From the NCBI GenBank assembly GCA_024803745.1, contig JANJXV010000025.1, positions 22,145,110-22,209,109 of the forward strand: a stretch of 64,000 bases of DNA, in the 5' to 3' direction. A program made the position numbers and the translations under genes. The stretch's first letter is position 1; every line of letters starts with the position of its first letter. The notes under the pieces were generated by a model. That model did no database searches. It saw only the letters and a list, made by a program, of their open reading frames with translations, and was not told the origin of the DNA. Shown in pieces: positions 1 through 17,045 of this stretch. The DNA comes from Megascapheus bottae. Taxonomy: Eukaryota; Chordata; Mammalia; Rodentia; Geomyidae.

Positions 1-60
<60 letters not shown>
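1..60 (+). repeat. (GT)n microsatellite
   Basis: A pure GT run starting at the window edge and joined directly to the 3' end of an antisense SINE. Confidence 0.95.
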
Positions 61-61
<1 letters not shown>

Positions 62-283
62 GATATTGGGGCCTGAACTCAAAGCCTGGGTGCTGTTCCT
101 GAACATTTTTTTTTTTTTGCTCAAGGCTGGCCAGTTAAGCCACAACTCCACTTCTGGTTTTTTAATTGAAGATAAGAGTCTCATGGAATTTCCTCCCTGG
201 GCTTGCTTCAAATCTGAATCTTTAGATCTCAGCCTCCTGACTGGTTAGGGTTGCAAGGATTGCAGGCATGAGCCAGTGCTCCA
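61..283 (-). mobile_element. SINE, 7SL/B1-like head + Geo-like right monomer
   Basis: The reverse complement carries a right monomer ending TTGAGTTCAGGCCCC and a head with CAGGAGGCTGAGATCTAAAG. The A-rich tail position is taken by the GT microsatellite. Confidence 0.8.
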
Positions 284-814
284 CTTCATTCTGGTACTTT
301 GTAAGCTGTTTTTTTTTCCTCCTTTTAATGCTGATCAAACTGACAAATTGATTTCATGACCTCTAATGAAACCCACAGTTTGAAAAGGTAGAAGATGAGC
401 ATTTGTAAGGCTTTTGTGGGTAGGTATCACATAAAATAACTTTATACTGCAGTCCCTTTAACTATTGGTATAAAGCTGTTATGGAGCAAATAAGAGTTTG
501 CTTTTGTTAGTAATGTTTTGAGGTACCACATAATCCCCATTATTTAATTAGTATAGGTAAAGCTAGAGAAATTGAAAGAGTACATAATCTGGTCATGCCA
601 TCCCCCCAGCACAAGGTAAAGAGAGGGCTCTAGGAGGGCTTGCAATGAACTGTCCCTGAGGGGTTCTGGAACTAACTTTTCAGAGGACATGTTCAGTTTG
701 CATGTACATTCCTGTAATCCCAGGGCTCTGGAGGCTGTGAGTTTGCAAACAACTTGAATTATATAAGGGGAACCTTGTTTCAAAAATGTATGGGAGAGGG
801 TTGGGGTGGGGAGG

Positions 815-960
815 CTCAAGAGTTTGGCCTAATGGTAGGGTACTTGCCTAGCATGCACAAAGACCTAGGTTCAATTCCTTTGTACCACATACACAGAAAA
901 AGCCACAAATGGGGCTGTGGCTCAAGTGGTAGATCTCTAGCAAAAAAAAAAAAAAAAAAA
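815..960 (+). mobile_element. IDL-Geo SINE, right monomer truncated
   Basis: Left monomer with tRNA A-box (TGGCCTAATGG) and B-box-like GGTTCAATTCC, then a right monomer cut short by an A tail. Confidence 0.8.
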
Positions 961-965
961 AAGTG

Positions 966-1250
966 TCAGGCTGGGCGTGGTGGCTCAAGCCTGTAATCCT
1001 AGCTACACTAGAGGCTGAAATCTGAGGATCCCAAAAAGCCAGCCATGACACGGAAGTCCCTGAGATTCTTATCTCCAATTAACTACTAGAAAAGGGGAAG
1101 TGGGGCTATTGCTCAAGGGGTAGAAGTAGGGTGGTAGCCTTGAGCTGAAGAGCTTAGGGATCAGGCCCAGGGGTAGGGCTAGGTAAGGTTGAGCTGAAGA
1201 GCATACCACCCAGGCTCAGAGTTCGAGTTCCACAACTGACCAAAAAAAAA
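966..1250 (+). mobile_element. B1-like + Geo SINE
   Basis: Head GGCTGGGCGTGGTGGCTCA through GAGTTCGAGTTCC, with an internal duplication of the GCTGAAGAGC segment. Confidence 0.8.
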
Positions 1251-1263
1251 ATGTGTCAGGCGC

Positions 1264-1673
1264 AGGCTGGGAGCATAGCCTAGTGGTAGAGTGTTCACCT
1301 AGCATGCACGAAGCTCTGGGTTCAATTCCTCAGTGCCATATACTGGGAAAAAACGGAAGTGGCACTGTGACTTAAGTGGCAGAGAGCTAACCTTGAGCAA
1401 AATGTGTCCAAAGACAGTGCCCATGGGGCTGGAATTTGACCTAGTGGTAGAGTGCTTGCCTAGCATACACAAAGACCCAGATTCGATTCCTTGGTGCCAC
1501 ATACATAGAAAAAGCTAGAAGTGGTAGAGCACTAGCTTCAGAAAGCTCAAGGACAGTACTCAGGCCCTGAGTTCAAGCCCCAGGACTGGCCAAAAAAAAA
1601 AAAATCACAAAGGCAGTGCCCAGGCCCTTCGCGCAAGCCCTAGGACTAGCCCCCCCACACCAAAAAAAAAAAA
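1264..1673 (+). mobile_element. IDL-Geo SINE split by a second IDL-Geo
   Basis: The outer element (1264-1422 and 1609-1673) is interrupted by an inner copy at about 1425-1608. The flanks AAAGACAGTGCCCA and AAAGGCAGTGCCCA look like the target-site duplication. Confidence 0.8.
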
Positions 1674-1675
1674 TT

Positions 1676-1905
1676 GTCAGGCACCGATGGCTCTCACCTA
1701 TAATCCTAGGTACTCAAGAGGTTGAGATTTGAGGTTTGTGGTTTGAAGCCAGCCCAAGCAGGGAAATGTAGTATCTCCAATACAACTCCCAAAAGTCCAG
1801 AAGTGTATCTGTGGTTCAAGTGGTAAAGCACTACCCTTGAGTGAAAAAAGATCAGGGGGCAGCACCAGGCCCTGAATTCAAGCCCTGGGACTAGCACATT
1901 CATGT
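1676..1905 (+). mobile_element. B1-like + Geo SINE
   Basis: Full-length but diverged; ends TTCAAGCCCTGGGACTAGC. Confidence 0.75.
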
Positions 1906-2036
1906 TCCCCTCCCCAAAAAAGAAACCCAGAATAATAAAAACAGAAATTGTTGGGGATAGTATATATTGTGTATAGCCATTATTATGTGTGTGAATGATA
2001 GTGTTTCTAGGTAGAAATACTGAACTTTTTTTTGTT

Positions 2037-2183
2037 GTCCGTGAGCTCTTCAGCTCAAGGCTAACACTCTACCACTTGAGCCACAGTGTCACAGCTTTTT
2101 CTGTGTATGTGGTACTGAGGAATCGAACCCAGGGTTTTGTGCATGCTAGACAAGCACTCAACCACTAGGCCAAACGCCTGGCC
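2037..2183 (-). mobile_element. IDL-Geo SINE
   Basis: Reverse complement shows both monomers; the outer end of the right monomer is missing. Confidence 0.8.
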
Positions 2184-3091
2184 CTGAACTTTTTTGAAGA
2201 AGGAGGTCAGCATAATGTAAAGAGTGAAGTTTTGGAGAGATGAATATAACACAGCTTTCCAAGCATGACCAAGCATCATAAAATGCAACTCTCCTGAGAC
2301 GCCAGAGAAGTTGGTTGAGGGCACTACAGGCAGTGTGTGGCACCATCAGGAAAGGTGTGATCAGGTTTATGTTGTAGGTTGGACTGTGGCCTGCTATGGG
2401 GAACTTTTTTCCTGTCGGTGCCCATTTGGGAATCCCATCATTTGTGGACCATCAGAATAACCAATCTAGGCAGATAACTTTCGGCAGCACACAGATGAAT
2501 CAGTCCTGTCATGTACCTAATAATTTTATGGCCCTTATGAGGACCCCGGGCCAGACACACGTCCCTCCCCCTACCTAGGCAATGGGTGGCAGGCATTAAT
2601 GTGGTGGCCTGACCTTTTGGCAGTTGGAATGGGGGAATGGTAGGTAAAAGGATAGGTTTGAGGGATGGATTTAACAATCCCAGACACAAGACAGTGCAGT
2701 GAAGCAGAGGTAAGATTCACAGCCGTGAACAAGGAGAGAGGCATACAGTGGTCAAGAAGTCACACACATTGGTTCGTTCGGTTCATGTCCTAACCCCAAG
2801 CCTGGTTTTCTGGCAAGTAGAAGTGATGCCCTCCTTACCTTCCTCCTTGGACGGTATGAATCCCAAATGAGCTGTGAGTAAGCAAGCCTGGCATACAGTA
2901 TGTGCTTAGCAAACAAGTTATGGAGGACTAGGGAGTGGGTTGTAAAAAGTAGGGGTACTGCTGGTCTCCCCCAGAACTGAACATGTGCATGCATGCCATC
3001 TGGGAAGCATGCTTCCTTTCTATCATGTTGTAATCACGGCTCTCTGAAGTCCATGGGACCTAGTCCACACTGACCAGCCCGCCTCCCACAG

Positions 3092-6000
3092 ACTCAGATG
3101 CCACCGCATCCTCAGATAACAGTGAGACAGAGGGGACACCCAAATTGGACACGCCAGCTCCCAAGAGGTAAAAAGCCAATGTTCTTGGTTGGGGGGGGGG
3201 AGACCTGGCTCTTCTGGCTGCCTCTGACCTCACCCTCCTGTCCTTTGTCTATAGGAAGAGAAGCCCTCCGCTAGGGGGAGCCCCCTCCCCCTCTAGCCTC
3301 TCCTTGCCTTCTTCAACAGGGTTTCCCCTTCAGGCTTCTGGGGCTCCATCCCCATATCTGAGCTCGGTGAGTAGGACCAAGGAGGGGAAGTGGAGGACTG
3401 GTGTGGGTGTCTGGACCAAGTGGTTAGGCCTTGGGGTGAAGCTCTGGAGACATCTGGCTGGGTGTGGCCAGCAAGCATCCATGGAGGGTGTGAGGCGGGG
3501 CTGTCTACTTCTCTCCCATGTAGGAATCAGGGACAGACATGCCTGAGGAGAGCAAACCCAGGACATGGTCCTGCTGCTATCCCGCCGCTCTGTTCCCAGG
3601 AGCCCTGGAGCCACACTCATCACCATCTCTTTTGTTTTTCCATTCTTCCTCCTGTGTGCATTTCTTCCCTTCACCCCTCATCCTGACCCACTCCATTTCC
3701 CATCTCCACTCCCCATCCCCACCAGCAGCTGGCTTCCCCTCCTTACCCCCCATTCCCTTCTGACTACCTGGCCCTGCAGCTGCCCGAGCCCAGCCCCCTG
3801 AGGCCCAAGCGGGAGAAACGGCCCCGCCTGCCCCGGAAACTCAAGGTACCCTGATTTGGGGATGCTAGGGAGGGGTGCAATGGCAGGACAGCCGTCTGAG
3901 GGAGGCTCAAGGTGGACTGGGGTGTCTTTCCAGGAATCTTGAAAGATGGATTTGGGGTCATAGGAGAAGGGACTTAGGAGCCAAGCAGGCACCTTTTGGA
4001 AACATACGGCCAGCCTTCTGGGTCTAGGAATAAAGAGACCCGGGGTCCCGCCTGTGTAGCATGGCCAGATTGCACATGTTTGCACAGGTCATGAGCCCTG
4101 TGCGATGCCAAGCAGCCATGAGGCAGCCAGGATTGTGGGATACAACCTGACCCGGTTCAAAGCCACAGGACTTAGGCCAGGTACAGAAGCTCACACCTGT
4201 AAGACCAGCTATTTGGGAGGCAGAAGTAAGAAATGTTGCTGTTGGAGGTCAGGCAGGGCAAAGATAATGAGTGAAACCTCATTCAAATCAATAAGCTGGT
4301 GCCCTGTGTGCCTGATACTACAGCCACACCAGAGGCATAGGTAGGAAAATCTTCATTTGAATCTAGCCCCAGGTAAAAAGAAGAAAAGTAACATGCAGAA
4401 TGGACCTGGGCAGGAGTACTACTCAATTGGTAGAATTGCCTACCAAGTGAGGGGGAGGTTCGAGTTCAAACCCCATTGTTGCCGGGCCTGGTGGCTCACA
4501 CCTGTAATCCTAACTACTCAGGAGTTTGAGGTCTGAGGAACAAAGTTCAAGGCCAGCCTGGGCACTAAAGACTTATCTCCAGTTAACCACAAGAAAAGTA
4601 GAAGTGGCGCTGTGGCTCAAGGGGTAGGGCGGAAGCCTTGAGCTGAAGAGCCGAGGGACAATGCCCAGGCCCAGAGTTCAAGCCCCATGACTAACAAAAC
4701 AAAACAAACCAAAACAGTGTTGCCACTTCCAAACAGAAAGGGGGCAGGGAACGTTTATATTCATGTATATATATGTATATCATGTATATATATATACATG
4801 GATAGTCAGGTCTTGTAGACTCTGTGTCTGTATCGTGGGTGACCAGACTAGATGAAACCAAGCCTTGGTGGAACAGTCAACTGCACAGCAGCTCCTGAGG
4901 ATGAACAAAATAGGCAGAACCCTTGCCCCCCAAAGCAAGTGCAGAAGATGCGATGAGCAACAGGTCCTGGGGGAGAAAGCCACAAATGAGGCAGGAATGG
5001 AGCCTCAGAACAAGTGGAGCTATTTAAAGTGAATGCTCTAGGGTGAGGCTTACAGAAAATGATGACAAGAGAAGTCACGTAAGTAGGATACTGGTACAAG
5101 AGACTGAGACCTAGATGATTGAAGTTCGAAACTAGCCCAGACAGAAAAGGCCTGAGACTCATATCCAGTAACCAGCAAAGGGCCAGGAGTATGGGCCTGG
5201 CTCATGTAGTAGTGTCAGCTATGAAGGAAAAGATTGAGAGAAAGCTCAAGGCCCTGAGTTCAGCCCCAGTTCTGGCACAGAAAACAAGAAAAAAAGAAGG
5301 AAGGAAGGAAAGAAGGCAGGCAGGCTATGCTGTCTGGTAAAGTTTTCTATCTGGGATAGCAAAGCAAAGGCTCTAGAAACATGAGTGTTTGGCTTCTTCA
5401 AAGAGCTGGTGAGGAGGGAGGAGTGATGGGAGAACCAGTCAAAGCACCTGAGGAGACTTTGGCTGCAGCCTGAAGGAGCATGAGCTGCACTTGTTTGTTA
5501 TGTGGCCAAATCCAATTGTGAGAGGAGCCCAGAACCAAGAGCTTGATGGCATCCAAGTCAGGATGGCTGTGCAAAGAGACCTCAGGAAGCCCAGCTGTGG
5601 TGGAGAGGGAGTAGACCACCAGACCAGATGAGCTTCTGAGAGGCAGAAGAAAACTAGTAGTAGTAGGTAGTAGTCAGGTTTTGCTGGCACTTGCCTATAA
5701 TCCTAGCTAATAGAGCCTGAGATCTAAGGATCACAGTGTGTCACAGAGTCTTTTTCTCCAGCTTAAAAACAAAACAAAACAGAAATGGAGGTATGGTTCA
5801 AGTAGTAAAGCAAAAGAAGCAAGCCAGAGCTTGAGAGACCCTGAGGTCAAGTTCGTACCGAAGAAAAAGAAGAGGAGGAGGAGGAGAGAAGAGGAAGAAG
5901 AAGGATGAGAAGGAGAAGGAGGAAGAGGAGGAGGAAAAGCAAAAACTGTAGTGGAGCAAGTTCTGGAAGGAGGATGAGTATATGGCCTTGGAGGCCCTGT

Positions 6001-8621
6001 GGAAATGCAAGTAGACTGCTGTGTATGTGGGCCTGGAAGTCCTCAGCACAGAGAGGAAAGGAAAGCTGAGCATAGAACCCTAGGAACAGAGAGGCGGAGC
6101 CCGCCTAGGACACAGCTTTTATTAGCTGGACAGTTCTCGGGCCTCTGAACCCAGAAGCAAAATGTGAGGAGTGTGGCTTCAGGGAGCTCAGCTGTAGAGT
6201 TTTAGCCTGGCATGCACCAAGTATGAATTTGATCTGAAAACAAAACAACAACAAAAAATCAGAGTGATAGTCCTGGTTCTGCTGAGGGGATTAGAGCAAA
6301 GTAGATGGGAAAAAAGTGACAAGGCAACAAGGAACACAGTGAACGGTGGCTTGACATAGCATGGGCCGATGGAGCTTTCTACTTGATGCAGTGTCTTGAG
6401 ATAAAGGGAGGTGGGTCAGGAAACTAAGCTGAAGCTGCACAGAAAGAGAACAGAGCTTGGGTGCTGGTGCTCTCACCACTCAGGAAGCGGAGATCCGAAG
6501 ATCGAAGATCTAAGCCAACCTGGGCAGGAAAGCATATGAGTCTCCTTATCTTCAGTTAACTAGGAAAAAACATGGAGGGCTGGGAGTTTGGCCTAGTGGT
6601 AGAGTGCTTGCCTAGCATGCACAAAGACCCGGTTCGATTCTGCAGTACCACATTCATAGAAAAAAGCTGAAAGTGGTGCAGAGGCTCAAGTGGTGGAGCT
6701 CTAGTCTTGAGAAAGTTCAAGGACAGTGCTCAGGACGTGAGCTGAAGCCCAAGACTGGCAAAAAAGAAAAAGAAAAGCATGGAAATAGAGCTATGGCTTA
6801 GGTGGTACAGCATCAGTCTTAACAAAGAAAGCTAAGGGATTCACCAGCACCTAGGCCCTGCATTCAAGCCCCACTACAAGAGTTGGCAGGAAAAAGGTAA
6901 ACAAGTGAGGGTGAGGAAATGAGGTTCTTTCAGAAACAGAGCAGGACCTGGTGCTCACCTGAAGTCCTAGCGACTCTGGAGACTGAGCTCTGACGATCAT
7001 GGTTTGAAGACAGCCTGGATAGGAAGATCTGAGATGCTGCTCTCCAGTTAACCATCAAAAAGCCTTATGTGGAGCTGTAGCTCAAGTGGTAGAGTGCCAG
7101 CTAGGTCAGACATTGGTGGCTTATGCTTGTAGTTCAAGCTACTAAGGATGCTGAGACTAAAGCACACTGGAGCAGCAAAGTCTATGAGTCTTTTATTTCT
7201 ACTTAAACATGGAAATGGTACTGTGGCTCAAAGTGGTAGAGCTCAGGGACAACACTTAGGCCCTGAGTTCCAACCCCAGGACTGGTACAAAAACAAAAAA
7301 AAAACAAGTCAGGTCAGGTACGTCTTTGATCGGGGGGTGACCGTGAGCACCACACAGAGGTATTTGCTGTCCCTCATGGCACATCGGGATACTACTGCCT
7401 AGTGGGGATCTGGCAATCCTGTTCCTTAAGCTCCTGTTTCTGAGCCTCAATTCTCACCTGGGATATACGACCCCTCCTCCTATCCATGATAGTCAAGGAA
7501 ATTGGAGATGTGACAGAAGTCAGCTGGCACACAGTAGGTGCTGCGTTTGTGCCCATAGCATGAGAGCTGTGTGGATCTGTGAGAAACTACAGGTGGATCT
7601 GGAAGGCCGGGCAGGACTGAGGTTGCTTTCTAGCCTCCGAGGACAAAGCAGGACCGTGTGAGATAGAGAAGGATGCTCCAGGTGGAGGGCTAGCCTGTGG
7701 TCAGGCGCACTGCACTGCTGTCCCTCAGCGGGGGAGTGACATGCTCAGGTTTGTGTTCTAGAGCGATCACTCTGGCTGCAGTGTGGAGGAGGAGCTGGAT
7801 CTGGGAGAGGCTGAAGGCAGGGAGTCCAGTTAGGAGGCTGGTACCTAGCACAGGTGAGCTGAGAGGAGGGCCTGGCCGAGGCCGGCGGCTGCGGGGATCC
7901 CAGGAGGGGCCCGTGGTCCAAGTTGTCATAGAAGTGTCTGGGGGAGGGCATACAAGCTGCCCAGGCTCCTGGCTCGGGTGGCCTCTGGTACTCTGTATTG
8001 CCTGGGAGACCCTCCTCCAAGCCAGAAGCCCCCTCAAGAGGAGGGAGAACAAGCCAGTGGCGGCAGGTGGTACCTGAGGTACCCAGAGGCAGGAGGTGGC
8101 ACTCCTTGCTGGCTTTGACTCTGGCTTCAAGCACTGCTTCCTAGAGAGAGCCCAGCCTTTTCATTGGTTTCCTGTCCGACCCTTCCCACCCCCCCCTCCC
8201 GCTCATCTCGCCTCCATCACTGCCCTCATACCCAGGCACTTGTTAGCTTGAGACTGAAGGGGCTGAGGTGGGGTCAGCCCAGCCCACAGCGGTGCCCTTC
8301 CCCCCACCCCCAGAGCTGACTTGAAAGGCCATTCCCAGCCTCCCAGACACCCCAGACCTCACTAACATGTCCCCCCTGTGTTTCTTCCCTCTGCTACAGA
8401 TGGCTGTGGGACCTCCTGACTGCCCTGTGGGCGGGCCTCTGACCTTCCCTGCCCGGGGTCCTGGGACTGGGGTTGGGGCGGCCCTGACCCCCCTGCCCCC
8501 TCCTAAGATGCCCCCCCATACCATCCTGAGCACCGTCCCTCGGCAGATGTTCAGCGATGCGGGCAGCGGGGATGACGCCCTGGATGGGGACGATGACCTG
8601 GTGATCGACATCCCGGAATGA
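3092..8621 (+). CDS. INO80E: INO80 complex subunit E, 3' coding exons (5' exons outside window)
   Basis: A metazoan-specific accessory subunit of the nuclear INO80 chromatin-remodelling complex. Four coding exons are visible: 3092-3167, 3255-3366, 3729-3845 and 8400-8621 (stop TGA 8619-8621), all with AG/GT borders and compatible phases. They give about 174 codons of a family protein of about 244 residues. The missing part is the N-terminal coiled coil, expected left of the window. Visible landmarks are a Ser/Asp-rich acidic stretch, a KRKRSPP basic motif, a Pro/Ser-rich middle, the basic [14 protein letters not shown] segment and the acidic tail ending DDLVIDIPE. Relative to the human protein as I recall it, one Ser is missing after TPKL. 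The 3729 acceptor is a NAGNAG tandem. Identity is secure from near-complete match to the recalled family sequence. It converges tail-to-tail with DOC2A. Confidence 0.96.
4482..4715 (+). mobile_element. B1-like + Geo SINE
   Basis: Near-full-length copy, GCCGGGCCTGGTGGCTCACA through AGTTCAAGCCCCATGACT, in INO80E intron. Older 7SL-like and tRNA-like fragments lie just upstream (4170-4480). Confidence 0.85.
5674..5863 (+). mobile_element. Diverged B1-like + Geo SINE
   Basis: Degenerate copy grading into a GA-rich tract (5861-5940) at its tail. Confidence 0.6.
6456..6890 (+). mobile_element. B1-like + Geo SINE split by an IDL-Geo
   Basis: The outer head 6456-6572 and outer right monomer 6777-6890 flank a younger IDL-Geo (6573-6776). 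CATGGA-containing flanks are repeated on both sides. Confidence 0.75.
6944..7305 (+). mobile_element. Two adjacent diverged B1-like + Geo SINEs
   Basis: 6944-7100 and 7103-7305, both plus orientation. Confidence 0.65.
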
Positions 8622-8698
8622 CCAGCCAGTGCCATGTGCTGGGCCCTGCTCAGCACCCCTCCCTGTGCCAGCACAAGAGCCCAACTTCCTCAGAGGTG

Positions 8699-8704
8699 TT
8701 TATT
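8699..8704 (-). terminator. DOC2A: Candidate DOC2A poly(A) signal (AATAAA on minus strand)
   Basis: This is the only AATAAA-like hexamer I find on the minus strand within 700 bases after the DOC2A stop. It lies about 690 bases downstream and inside the INO80E 3'UTR, so using it would make the two mRNAs overlap. A non-canonical signal nearer 9.0 kb is equally possible. Confidence 0.35.
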
Positions 8705-8956
8705 GATGCCCAGTTGCCATGCTTCGGCCACTGACACGATCAAAAAAGGCGTAAACATGCACAGTTGTCCCCCAGGAAGGGGGCAGGGCCCTGCCCTCAC
8801 ATTCTGGCCCTGCCAGGGGACAGGTATTTGAATGAGTGGCCAGGAGCATCTGCCACCTCTCAGGGAGGCAGAGGCCCTGTGGTGGCTACCCCCCCTTAAA
8901 AGGGCAGCTGTACAGGGCTAGGACCTTTTTTTTCTTCTTTTAAATGAAGATTCTGT

Positions 8957-8962
8957 ATTAAA
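8957..8962 (+). terminator. INO80E: INO80E poly(A) signal ATTAAA
   Basis: ATTAAA lies 336 bases after the INO80E stop and is followed by a T-rich tract, the usual layout of a cleavage site. Confidence 0.7.
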
Positions 8963-9390
8963 GGACTGGCTCTTTTTTTTTCTTTTCTTTTCCCCCTTCC
9001 CTCCCCCCCTTGTACTTTTTTCTTTTGGAAATTTCCAGACCTCTCCTAATCCGACCTCCTCCCTGTCGGGTGGGGGTGGGGCAGCCTGGAGAGGCAGGAG
9101 AGAGGCAGCAGGGTGGGCAGGCAAGGGGGGGGGGGATGGGGCCAGCAGGACTCCCTCCCCGAGTGCAGGGGGGTGTTTTGCATATTTGCAGGCAGGAAGT
9201 TTGCATATGTGGACATAGATCTCCCCAGTCCCTTACAAGAAGACAGACCCACGGTCACAGAGACTCTCACAGAAATAAGACAGGTAGTGCAGCGCAGAGG
9301 CATACGCCTCATGTAAACGTGCAACACATTCGTGCGGAGGTTGGGTACTGGACCCTGCCCAGGGGGCTTGTGCTGGGCAGCGCTGTCCAC

Positions 9391-14420
<5,030 letters not shown>

Positions 14421-15274
14421 CATGACGACGCTGGCTCACCCCCCCACACACACTCACACACACGCCCTCCCTGCAGAGCTCACTGACTGGGAGGGGTGAA
14501 GGGCATCTGTCCCGCCTCTTGTCCGTAGGGGCGGGGCCTAGAGGTCCGCAGTGACCTGGGGGGGGGGGGGGGACCTGCCAGGCCCTGGCCTGGCATCGAA
14601 GGGGGTCATCAAACCCATCTGGGGAATCTCACAGTCTGAGGAAGAGAGGGAGCCCCAGAGCAGCTGCACCAGGCCTCCTCCCTTTGGCCACTCTCCATGC
14701 AGCGCAATCAAGCACCCAGACTGGTGTCTCCTCTGGGATTCGCAGCTCCATGGGGCACCCACCCTCACCCCGGCTGATTGTGGGGGGGAAGGAAGCCTCG
14801 GGCAGGGAGGGGCTGAGAGTTAGGCCCCCCAGGGCTCTGCAGTTCTGGTGAGCTTCCTGCCATGCACTCACCCCTAGCCGACAGTCTTCTCTCTCATTGG
14901 CCGCAAACCTGTCCTCAGCAGAAAGAGCAAGCTCAAGCCTCTGGGCTTTTCCTCAGGCCCCTCTTCTACCTGTAGACCAGTTCTTCCTTCAAGAATCATC
15001 CAAGTCAGCTGTTCCTAGCAGCCTTCCTGGAACTCTGCAACCCAGCTTTCCCTTCCCCTGGACTCCTCAGCTCCTGGACAGCCCTGCTGAGTTTTGTCTG
15101 GGCCTGTTTATGTTTGTGTCTCTCCTCCCTATCAGGGAGTTCTGCAGAGAGTCGGGCTGATTCATCTGAATCCCTACCTGCCCTAGACTGGGGCTGGTAC
15201 TGCTAGGACTTAAGAGACAGAAACATGGTTGCATAAGAATGGAAATGTATATGTAGCACTGAAATGGTTAAGGG

Positions 15275-15765
15275 GCAATACACAGGTGGCTCACACCTGT
15301 AATCATAGTTAATCAGTTAATCAGCTGACATCTGAGGGTCAAGGTTTGAAGCCAGCCCTAGATAAAAAAAAGTCAGAATTATCTCCAATGAATCACCATA
15401 AAAAGATAGACTGGAGCCTGGCACGGGGGCTCACGCCTGTAATCCTAGCTGCTCGGGAGGCTGAGATCTGAGGATCACAGTTCAAAGCCAGCCCGGCACA
15501 AAAGTCTGTGAGTCTCTTATCTCCAATTAACTATCAGAAAGTCAGAAGTGGGGCTGTGGCCTAAGGGGTAGGGCAGTAGCCTTCAGCTGAAGAGCTCAGG
15601 GACAGTGCCTAGGCCCAGGGTTCAAGCCCCAAGATAGACAAAAAAATAAATAAATAAAGATAGCTTGGAATTGTGGCTCAAGTAGTAGAGCAGCAGTTAT
15701 GAATGAAAAAGCCAAGCAAGAAAGTACTGAGTTCAAGCCCCAGTACCAGCACCAACACAAAATGA
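15275..15765 (+). mobile_element. B1-like + Geo SINE split by another of the same family
   Basis: The outer head 15275-15413 and outer right monomer 15656-15765 flank an inner complete copy (15414-15655). AAAGATAG-type flanks on both sides look like a target-site duplication. Confidence 0.75.
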
Positions 15766-16227
15766 ACCCCCCAAAAAAGGTTAAAGATTGGGGGTATCTC
15801 AGTTGGACTCCCACAGAGCCTGGGTTCCATCCTTAGCACTCCAGAAGAAAAAACTTCACAGATTTTTGTGATGTGATTTCATGTGTTTGTGTTTCATCCT
15901 CTTTTTTTTTTTTTTTCTTCAGTACTGGTACTTGAACTCAAGACCTCACATTTGCTAGGTATGTGCAAGTACTCTCTCAGGCCATATTCTGAGCCTTCCC
16001 CCACCCCGCCCCCTTAAAAAATAGATCTATTTTTGCCTGAGGCTGACTTGGGCAATGATTTTTCAATGTAGGCCTAGGAGACATACATTGAAAATTAGGC
16101 ATGCGTATGCCTGGCTTGTTGATTGAGACAGAGTCTCACTTTCTCTCCAGGCTAGCCTCAAAGCACAATCCTCCAAAGTAACTGTGATTTCTAGACCTGA
16201 GCCACTGCATCTAGTCCTTCAAGGTTC

Positions 16228-16228
16228 T

Positions 16229-16285
<57 letters not shown>

Positions 16286-16500
16286 GGTTGTGGGGCTTGA
16301 ACTCTGGGCCTGGACGTTGTCCCTGAGCTCTTCAGCTCAAGACTACCACCCTACCCCTTGAGCCACAACACCACTTCCGGTTTTCTAGTGGTTAACTGGA
16401 GATAAGAGTTGCAGGGACTTTAGTGCCTGGGCTGGCTTTGAACCTCGATCCTCAGATCTCAGCCTCCTGAGTAGCTAGGATGTCAGGCGTGAGCCATTCT
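16228..16500 (-). mobile_element. (GT)n tract plus antisense B1-like + Geo SINE
   Basis: GT run 16228-16284 abuts the SINE 3' end (GTTGGTTGTGGGGCTTGAAC); the head ends near 16500. Confidence 0.8.
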
Positions 16501-16559
16501 AAAAGATGAGAACAACTGTAATGTCAATGCGTGCGGGCTGATTAGATCAGTTCTGTCAT

Positions 16560-16590
16560 GATTCCCTCCTCCTCCTCCTCCTCCTCCTCT
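16560..16590. repeat. (CCT)n triplet repeat
   Basis: About eight perfect CCT/CTC units. Confidence 0.85.
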
Positions 16591-16624
16591 ACATCCATCC
16601 TCTTCTGTCTCTTTCTCCTTTCTT

Positions 16625-17045
16625 TTCTGTGCCTGTACTGGGTTTGAATTCAGGGCCAGGGCACTGTCCTTTATCAACTTCACTCAAGGCCTGCACTCTA
16701 CCACCTGAGCCAAGATTCCACTTCCATCTTTTATTTTGCCAGTCCTGGGGCTTGAACTCAGGGCCTGAGCACTATCCTTGGGTGTTCTCAAAGCTAGAGC
16801 TCGATCACTTGAGCCAGTGAAACGCTTCTGGTTTTTTCTATGTGCTACCAAGGAATCAAACCCGGCTCTTCGTGCATGCTAGGCAAGCACTCTACCACTA
16901 GGCTATGCTCCCTGCCCCACTTCCAGCTTTTTGCTGGTTAATTGAAGATATACGTTTCATGGCCTTACCAGATCAAGCTAGCTTTGAAAGGTCAAAGCCT
17001 CCTGAACAGTTAGGGTTACAGGCATGAACCACTCGTACCCCAGCT
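16625..17045 (-). mobile_element. Antisense B1-like + Geo SINE split by antisense IDL-Geo
   Basis: Inner IDL-Geo about 16733-16918. CCACTTCCATCTTTT and CCACTTCCAGCTTTT flank it. Confidence 0.7.

Larger units (their letters stand above)
1..3091 (+). other. INO80E: INO80E intron (3' part), SINE-rich
   Basis: No coding exon of INO80E or any other gene is seen before the acceptor at 3090-3091. The first 2.2 kb is almost entirely SINE and microsatellite sequence. The stretch 2200-3060 is unique, non-repetitive DNA with no recognisable feature. Confidence 0.75.

Noticed and set aside
1..248. Short frame of repeated Val-Cys units
   Set aside because: Translation of the (GT)n microsatellite and a SINE.
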